A stretch of 64,000 nt of DNA from Tetmemena sp. SeJ-2015 (Eukaryota > Ciliophora > Spirotrichea > Sporadotrichida > Oxytrichidae), in contig JAJKFJ010022051.1 in the NCBI GenBank assembly GCA_027382625.1, forward strand, positions 1 through 64,000. Reading direction: 5' to 3'. The notes under the pieces are model-generated. The model ran no database searches. It was not told the origin of the DNA and saw only the letters and a program-made list of their open reading frames with translations. Within the stretch, counting starts at the first letter, position 1. Every line of letters starts with the position of its first letter. The position numbers were made by a program, and so were the translations under genes. This document shows, in pieces, positions 57,085 through 64,000 of the stretch.

Positions 57085-59770
57085 AAAATTTTTAAATTTT
57101 TATTTTTATTATTACTCAGTTATTGAGATAGGGAAAATTTTCCAAAAAAGGGTTTCCTTAATTTTAAAATTTAAGGGTTTAAATAAAAAGTATAATTATT
57201 ACAAGCATGGTGATTTTCTGCCATTAATTTTTAAAATTTTCAACTATAAACTAGCTTTTTTTGTAAGGCTCCACTTTTAAAATTCCCAAAATTTTAAAAA
57301 AAATTTTAAGGAAAACAATACCCTTTTCCGTATAAAATTTTGGGAAAGCTGGTAAGAGAATGCTACCTTTTATTGAAGGTTTTGAAAAATAAAAAACAAC
57401 GACATTTTTTTAAAAAATATTCTTACCAATAAAGGTAGAATATGAATCGAATGGTCTAAATATTAATCAAATTAGACAAACTATAACTGCCTTTATAATA
57501 TACCATTTTAATTTAAATACTAATATAATTCTCTTTTCTATTAAATTTCAATCAATTATTTGAAACATCTCTTTTTCTTTTTAAACTATTCTTCCGCCTC
57601 CTCAATTTACTCATCATCTTCATCATCTCCTTATTAATTATTCTTCTTATTATTTTTAGTTTTACTGCTATTATTGATATCACTGTTTTCCTATTACTGA
57701 GATAATTATTGGTTAGATAATTAAAAAAAAGAGGGGTTTAGTGGAAGTCTAACCTTCGTCCAAACAATTCACTCATCTAGCCATTAACCCTCTAATAATA
57801 AAGTATTAAATAATGATTTATATTTATTTACAAAAATTTACTCCACATTATTTTTTTCAAATACTCTGCTGGTAATAAGCGATTACATTATCATATTTTT
57901 GAAAATTTTTTAAAAAATTTGGGGAAAATTTTTAAAAAAGGGGAAAATTACATTTTTTAAAGAATTAATTAAAATTTCTCTTTATTCTTATCTGCTTATC
58001 AGACTATCATATAATAAGGTGCTTTTTTATTATTTTGATTAATTCAATCGTTAAAGGTATATTAATTTAACTTAATTTTATTTTTTTAAAAAATAATTAT
58101 AATATAATTTTGAAATGCTTGTAGCCTATGTGCTAACTGGAGATATCCTGAAAGTGGAGTGCCCAAATTTTGCTCCTCCTCAGGAATACAATAATATATC
58201 TCTGCCTCCTGAAAATAATTATTATCTTAGCATTCCATATTAATTTCTAATGAATCAATTTAAAAGAAATATAATTAATTTTAAATGAGAATCGAAACAA
58301 AGATAGTCAATCATAAAAAAAAAAACATAACCCCCTTAGGCTTTTGTAATAATACTTCCTCTTAATTCAGATTATTTATCCTATTGTTGTATTTGCGATT
58401 CGATAACAGAAGTTTTACATTTTACTTAATGATCGTTCCTTTGTATTTCAACTTCCTCGGTGTTATTTTTTCATAGAGATACAAGCCATTTTTAGTATCA
58501 TTTCATATCCAAGTGCTCAAAATTATTTCATGATAATAAATTAATTTAAGACATATCATAGAACATATGATATTTGTGTCATATTTGCTTTAATGATATG
58601 GCTATATGATTTCGTGAGATAAATACCCAACTCCTATTATTTTAATTATATATCGCTCCCATTTGGCCTCTGCCCCTTCTTTAACCTTTATTTGATAGTC
58701 CTTTCTCCAGATCTTGTTTAAATTCTTAACTATAATAAAAAAAGCAATCAACTAATATTTTTTTAACAATTTGAATTTTATATTTTTAAATTTTTTAATA
58801 GTACAATGATTAAGCATATTAAAATCCTCAAATTAAAATTAGATTTGATGGGAGTAAATGTTTTCTGTCTATTACAATAGACCTCTTGATTTATTATTAT
58901 ATATCATATAAAGTAAATGAGGTATAATTATTTAATACAGTAATACAGTGATTATAGTTCCTATGCTATACGAGAACAGTCCTGCTTCCAAATCCTTTAG
59001 AATTAAATCTTTTCAAAAATTAAAGAGCAAAATTAATAATTACTAAAATTGCTATAGATATCATAATGAGGAGAAAGAGTTTATATACTCTTCACTACTC
59101 ATTTGGAGTCTCTTGAGAGATATCATTTAATTTTTTTACATTTTAATAAGCAGTCATTGTTCTTTAAAAGCATGCTTTGATGGTAAATTGGTCTCTTGAA
59201 TCTAGTTGTTTTTCTCGATTATTTTTCTTACAATTTATCTCACCAATTATAAGTTAAGGGCTTAGTATTCGATTAGTAAATTAGAAAACTTTGATAATCT
59301 GAATGTTTGATGCTGAAATACTCTGTAATTTGTATCATCCTAATTGAGGCTGTGTATCTGTACATTATGAGTTTCAATAATCTAAGCATAATTTCTCTTT
59401 CGTAGGTTCCTCTAATTGCTGTTGACAATGTTATTAGAAATATTTTACTAATTTTCTTATGTTCTCAATAATTCTTTTTTAAAAAATTTAATTATAAATT
59501 TTGAGTCAAAGAAGGTTTGGCATTATGTATCATCTTCTATTACTATGTATTAATCTTGGGATCTTCGTTTTTTTAATTTAATAATGGGATATTTAAACAG
59601 AAAAGTGTACCTATACAACCATAAAAATAGATGTAATTGAAAGTAACATATTTTATAATTTGTGAGGGATTGAATCTTAGTTTGACTTTGTCTCGTTCAT
59701 GCCAACAAAGATAGAAAGAAATGAAGCACGGTCTTACAAAAATTAAAAATTTGTTCAATAATCACTAGAG
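57085..59770. other. AT-rich stretch, no gene assigned
   Basis: Homopolymer-rich to about 57,420. At 57,430-57,545 a tail-like match (gaatcgaatggt.., taattctctttt..attaaatt) to the 18-kb repeat family may be a fourth, fragmentary copy. Nothing else recognised. Confidence 0.35.
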
Positions 59771-59784
59771 TAGATCCAGTCACT

Positions 59785-60010
59785 ATGCATCATCCCAATG
59801 TAGAGGTGCTAAAATGCCAATCCACCCAATGCCAAAGAAACAGCCGACTAGACTCTCTCTCAGTGACTTTGAGTAAATTCCTAAGATTTATGGAAGTGCT
59901 ATAAAAAGATGGCAGAAAGTTATTTGAGAGGCAGCTCCCTCATCGTTGATCTGGAGACTGGTGCCAGGTTAGTACGCCAGAGCTACCTTAGCCAAATAAT
60001 CTTTTGACCT
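59785..60010 (+). pseudogene. coding island, unknown
   Basis: One frame reads MPKKQPTRLSLSDFEQIPKI and YGSAIKRWQKVI before a TGA. A neighbouring frame then reads MAESYLRGSSLIVDLETGAR and LVRQSYLSQIIF to TGA. G+C is clearly raised. The pieces suggest one gene with a frameshift or two abutting segments. No family recognised. Confidence 0.4.
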
Positions 60011-60019
60011 CCCGCGCTA

Positions 60020-61395
60020 ATTGAGCAAAGTTCTTTATTATTGAAGATGAGGGAGGCTGTATTAGTTTTATACTTTCTTTTAAAAAAGACCGAAAATGAT
60101 TAAGTATAAATTCTAGAGCTTAGGAGTCATGAAATTAGAATTAATTGGATTCTTATTAAATTCTAGCATATATCTAGAAATATAGCTAAGATAGGAGATC
60201 AGCAACTATTTTTTTTAAAACCGGATTGAGCTTCAAAATTATTTATTTTATCAAATAGTATCATAAAATAGACTCAAGTTGTCTTCTATATGATAACTCA
60301 AAGCGTCTTTTAGAAAATATAACTTTTCTAAATTTCATTTTTAAAATTTAATAAAAGGGTTTTAAAAGGTTTTAATTATAACTTGACGTCTAAGTCTTAG
60401 TCTCCCCAAAAGATGAAAAATTATCTACATAGATGCGTAAATATTTAAAAAAATAGTTTTTTTAAAAAAAATAATTGAAAAAAATTACAACCTAAATACG
60501 TTAATAAGTATTTTATTATACAAAAATTGGCTCAGATTGGCTTAAGATCTCCTAAGACTTTTTTCTTTAATTTAAGCTTCTTCCTTTTAATATTTGATCA
60601 GAGCAGATTATTAAAAAAAGCAGAATTAAATTTATAATAAGAATAAAAATTTTTATATCCTTTGAAGTTGAAGTTCGAGTTATTTTAAGTTTTATTAACT
60701 ACCATTATATTGACAATTTAATTAAAAGCACCTTCATCTTTACAATTCCTTGGGAATAACAATTTTAAAAATTTGTTCCTATTAGAATAGTATCTAAAAT
60801 TTTTTTTCTCCAAAATTTCCTATCTTAATAGAAACTTAAAACCACATCATTTTTTTGAATTAGCTCTAGAAAAGTCCTATTTTGAGACAGCTAACTCAAT
60901 AATTAGATGCTTACAATTTTCAACTTTTCATTAACATATTAATTCAATTATGAATTTAATTTTAATTTTATTTAGTTTTTGAAAAGTACTCAGGAGTAAG
61001 ATATGATAGTATTTAGGCAGATTTCCCAGGATATAAGTTTCATGTCATCTATAAAATGATCAAGTTTAAAAATATTTTTTATTTTTAAATAAAAAGGACT
61101 CTATTTTAATATTTAAAATTTATCTAACTTTTCCTCATTAGATATTTATACGTATTTTAATTGAATTTGTAATAATAAATATATATATAATCTATTCTAA
61201 TTGTTAAGCCTATCCTGGTTTTCTAATTTAGTATACTTGATTTCTTTTATGATAATTCAGTTAAGATATAAATTTATAGTTTTATTTCATTTCAAAAAAT
61301 TGAACTTAAAAATTTTTAAGATATTTTTATTGATTTAAGAATAACTTTTTATAAAAGCACTTGAGAACAAAAAATAATTGTAAAGCCGAAACACC
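60020..61395. other. AT-rich stretch, no gene seen
   Basis: No supported feature. Confidence 0.5.
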
Positions 61396-61470
61396 ATAAT
61401 ATGATAAGAAAGTGAGAATAAGTTGTGTATAATTAATTTCTTTATTATCATGCTAAATGTATTCTCTATC

Positions 61471-61778
61471 TCAGATAACTGAGTGTTAGGTTTCATAGGT
61501 TGCTTGATCATTACTCTCTAACTTTTTCAAAGGTTCTGATACCTTGTCTATCTTACAATGTCTTGTTGCGAATTATATTGCATCATCTTCACTTTCAACT
61601 AGTAGTATTTCTCTGGTTTCATATCGCATTCAAGTATGATTGCAACTATAGACCAAATGTCCCACTGCACTGAACCGTTGAGCCAAGTCTGTCTCTATGG
61701 GAAGTAGCCTGCAGTTCCTTGCACCGATGCTTCCTCAATGTTTTCTCTTCTTACAACTCTGTTGAAGTCTATGACAGC
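61471..61778 (-). pseudogene. protein-kinase C-lobe fragment (TBE kinase-like ORF)
   Basis: Minus strand reads VIDFNRVVRRENIEEASVQG then TAGYFPQR, LNGSVQWDIWSIVAIILECD and KPEKYYQLKVKM, then after a shift EPLKKLESNDQATYE to TGA. This is the activation segment (DFN in place of DFG, GTAGYFPQR in place of GT.GY.APE) and helix F (W/SDIWS) of a protein kinase. DFN and the missing APE Glu suggest altered or lost activity. Oxytricha TBE elements carry a ~57-kDa ORF with a kinase-like domain, so this fits an element-encoded protein rather than a host gene. Confidence 0.7.
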
Positions 61779-61992
61779 CGTTAAACTCTAGCGAGTATGG
61801 AATATTAAAAACAGTAGTGATGTTCAACTCAGCGTGTGCCTTCTTCGCTTCCTTTGTCTTGTGCTCGCTTCCTTTGCCAAAGAGTAGAACAATCTCACCG
61901 TATGCGATCTTGTCTCTGAGCTTCTTAAGAGGCGCTACATACTGCTCTCACTTTAAAGAGCGAGGATGAAGGACACAAGCTTCTAAGCCTGA
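61778..61992 (-). pseudogene. TBE-like transposase fragment, copy 4
   Basis: Minus strand reads GLEACVLHPRSLK, then EQYVAPLKKLRDKIAYGEIV, and KEAKKAHAELNITTVFNIPY. The second catalytic Asp tract is changed (LLFGKGSEHKTK in place of LLVDNLSVHKTK), and the frame breaks off at LEFNG, directly joined to the kinase fragment. Catalytically dead. Confidence 0.8.
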
Positions 61993-62035
61993 GTCTTTTG
62001 GAATCATTAATATATTTTCAATTTATTATATTAAA

Positions 62036-62305
62036 ATGGCTTAGTGAAGTCTATAACGCACTTCACTCAATTAAAAGTTTTGGATGTTATCCCATTTTAA
62101 CGATAGATGTTTGTTACAGTCTACGGAGAGATCTTGGGATAAGGACACTATATATCGAAGTTCTTCGCTAGGTACTCCAAACTGAAGTGCGCTTAGTGGA
62201 GAGAAAATTGATTTTTTCATTTGGAAAACAACTTTCAAATGCGAGAGTATGGTTCGCGTTGGCATTGTCAACATTTTTGCGATGGAGTTGATGTTTAGAA
62301 CTGGC
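62036..62305 (+). pseudogene. 'region A' small ORF, copy 4
   Basis: Contains atggcttagtgaagtctata and cagtctacggagagatctt as in copies 1-3, on the strand opposite the transposase. Substitutions and gaps disrupt any long frame. Confidence 0.6.
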
Positions 62306-62319
62306 TATATGATGTAAAT

Positions 62320-62880
62320 TAAAAAATCATTTTAGAGTAGTGAATTAAATAGCCATGATTAATGGATAGGATGTGAAGTTTTCTAAATAAAGGATTAATA
62401 CGAATACTTTATCGTGAATAGATTTTTTATAAAATAACTTACGAGTATTTGCCATAACTGTAATTGGGGTTTGATAGCTTTATTTGCGATTTTAGATAAA
62501 ACACTCTGAATATTGATTTCAGAATAACTAGTTCATCTATTACTTTAGTCTAGTGCTCAAATTATTTTTCTACTCGAATGCCTAAAGTTCAATTCATACT
62601 TCTTTCTATTTATGCTTTACCTTATTATAATTCTAGTTCTAGCTCCAAACTATTATTTATCTCACGCATTTACTAAACATTCTGAATGCACTGCATAGAT
62701 CACATTTAGTTGAACTTGCTTCCAATACTAACTCTTCTCTTTCCCTTTATCTTTAGGCTTCTTTAGTTAAGCTAGCAATAGAAGTATGGGATAAATGGGG
62801 GAGGAGGAGTAGGGCAAAATTTATATTAGAAATTTTAAACTGTAAATTCGCACCAATGACTACGCAAATTTACACTATTG
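62320..62880. other. AT-rich stretch, no gene seen
   Basis: Right flank of copy 4. No matching terminal repeat was found by eye. Confidence 0.4.
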
Positions 62881-62886
62881 ATCCCG

Positions 62887-63325
62887 TCAATTTGATCCTG
62901 GAAAATTGTCATAAACTGATGAACTTAACATCTGAGAATGTTTGACGCTGGCCTTCTGATCTCTTCTAGTTAATGATATCCTCCTGCGATTCGGTTGCTT
63001 CTGTAACGAACTTCTATCAAGTTCGGTTTTCAGTATCTTGGACCTTTGAAGCAGTATTAGATATATAAGACTGCACTCCTGCATTCCTAGGCTCCCAGAA
63101 CTGCTTCCTAAAACGCAATGGCAGTTGTGATATGCATCTTTCTACAAGCCTTCGGTCTATCACTGAACAACTCACGAGTGTGACAGTCTTTATGATTGCT
63201 CCCAAGTGAAAGAATAGCTCCTGCTCTTATAATCGAGATCTCTGTTGGGTCCAAGATGTATTCAGAGACTAAAACCATAGCTATTAGTCTTCCATTATTC
63301 AAATCTAAGACATGAAACCCCTAAT
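62887..63325 (-). pseudogene. coding segment, unknown
   Basis: From about 63,325 the minus strand reads VLDLNNGRLIAMVLVSEYIL, DPTEISIIRAGAILSLGSNH, KDCHTRELFSDRPKACRKMH and ITTAIAFQEAVLGAQEC. After a shift it continues as LLQRSKILKTELDRSSLQKQ and a basic, Ser-rich tail to TGA 62,887. G+C is near 42%. It is one of the most convincing unassigned tracts and may be a macronuclear-destined segment. No family recognised. Confidence 0.5.
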
Positions 63326-63509
63326 ATAATTAAGTAGCTACTAATTAATCAGTAGTTATTTTAGATAAAAATCAATTCACGATATAGTATTTGTATTCAT
63401 CCTATAATATAAATCAATTACCTGCTATGTATTTTTTTATTTTAGACTAACATATCGATTAATATAAAATATAATTTTTTTTGTTAAGTTTTCTTGCTTA
63501 GAAAATTTA

Positions 63510-63965
63510 TCTTAAATGAGAGCAATTTCTATTGATCTTAAACATATTATTCAGTTATAATGTTTTTGCTGGTAATATGGATTATAAATATTCATGAAAA
63601 TTAGTAAATAATAATTTTAATAAATCTTTTCCGATTAACATGAAATAATTTTATGTTTTATTTTGCGTTTAATCTAAGAACTCTTAAATTTATGATAACC
63701 ATTATTCATTTACTCAATCTTTCAGCATGAATGTCTGTTTTGTTTCTTAACTTCATTGTATTTCTTGTTCGTAGTAAATCATGTATTCGGGATAGGCTTT
63801 GCAATTTTCCAAAATCATGAATACTTCACTACCTTACGTTATAATCCTAATACTTACTTAATAGCTAATAGTGAATTAGCAAATTAATATTTTTAATCCG
63901 ACTCTTAAAATATGTTTTGCGGATATCAATAAAATATACACTCTCATAATCTCTTAATTTAGTGA
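63510..63965 (-). repeat. ~450-bp dispersed repeat, copy 2, with minus-strand coding
   Basis: Direct copy of 5,805-6,250. The minus strand again reads FMILENCKAYPEYMIYYEQE; downstream MNNGYHKFKSSQIK matches MNNGYHKIQSSKIN of copy 1. Here the frame is broken by a TGA (after RHSC). Confidence 0.75.
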
Positions 63966-64000
63966 GTGAGTTTAATAAATTAATATATACTTACTGCTTG

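Larger units (their letters stand above)
61385..62320 (-). mobile_element. TBE-like transposon copy 4, chimeric
   Basis: From left: terminal sequence (ataagttgtgtataattaat, 61,411) shared with copies 2 and 3, a kinase fragment (minus), a transposase fragment (minus) and region A (plus). The terminal sequence reads inward here on the transposase-downstream side, whereas in copies 2 and 3 it lies on the region-A side. This implies it is a terminal inverted repeat of the parent element. Confidence 0.75.

Noticed and set aside
1..64000. UGA as tryptophan or cysteine throughout
   Set aside because: The helicase, the 9-10 kb 25-kDa gene and transposase copy 2 use UGA only as the terminator. Where a homologue is available, UGA faces Lys or Arg. 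Kept as a question, not as the code.
1..64000. Taking every long UGA-free frame as a gene
   Set aside because: At this base composition UGA is expected about once per 60 codons, so frames of 150 codons occur by chance many times in 128,000 codon positions. Only tracts with homology, paralogy, raised G+C or good composition are listed.
1..64000. CRISPR arrays, rRNA or tRNA genes
   Set aside because: No regularly spaced short repeats, no rRNA core sequences and no cloverleaf-like GC-rich tracts were seen.

Overview
The window looks like germline (micronuclear-type) DNA of a ciliate that reads UAA and UAG as glutamine and stops at UGA. The sequence is about 75-80% A+T. Standard-code ORFs are all short. 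When TAA/TAG are read as Gln, recognisable proteins appear: DDE transposases, a superfamily-2 helicase, a ubiquitin-like protein and a protein-kinase C-lobe. Convergent transposase and ~25-kDa ORFs, plus a kinase fragment beside one transposase copy, recall the TBE elements of hypotrich ciliates. A spirotrich/hypotrich is therefore my best guess, but the class is not proven. No C4A4 telomeric repeats, tRNA, rRNA or CRISPR array were seen.

Layout. 0-9 kb: AT-rich DNA with a few weak UGA-terminated ORFs and one copy of a ~450-bp repeat (5.8-6.25 kb) whose partner lies at 63.5-63.97 kb. 9.1-14.0 kb: a DD34E transposase (damaged), a convergent ~25-kDa protein 7 bp away, and a divergent ~890-residue SF2 helicase. 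This is the best coding cluster. 14.5-18.7 kb: three copies of a ~400-bp repeat carrying a small ORF family. 18,711-22,444: a GC-rich 3.73-kb element with inverted termini and a perfect 8-bp target duplication (gaattaaa), inserted into the end of the third repeat and carrying at least four ORFs of unknown function. 24.5-25.7 kb: weak coding islands. 26.6-27.85 kb: TBE-like copy 1. 28.4-32.6 kb: plus-strand coding tracts, including two diverged paralogous segments. 35.4-36.0 kb: a likely membrane protein gene. 37.9-38.1 kb: a short segment bounded by 15-bp identical direct repeats, like an IES between pointers. 38.57-40.11 kb: TBE-like copy 2, with all three catalytic acidic residues. 40.4-41.1 kb: minus-strand coding tract with isolated UGAs. 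45.2-45.5 kb: ubiquitin-like remnant flanked by direct and inverted repeats. 46.7-50.2 kb: scattered coding islands and one more fragment of the 25-kDa gene. 55.55-57.08 kb: TBE-like copy 3, riddled with small indels. 59.8-63.3 kb: coding islands and TBE-like copy 4, in which a transposase fragment abuts a kinase fragment.

How the parts fit. Copies 1-4 together suggest one parental transposon: terminal repeat, small antisense ORF ('region A'), transposase, convergent 25-kDa ORF, kinase ORF and second terminal repeat. The 9-14 kb cluster is a distant relative that adds a helicase. Most other coding islands hold one or more in-frame UGAs or frameshifts. They could be decayed mobile genes, macronuclear-destined segments cut by IESs, or products of uncorrected long-read errors. 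Because UGA is rare in such AT-rich DNA, a 150-codon open frame is weak evidence alone, and I scored such ORFs low unless homology, paralogy or raised GC supports them.
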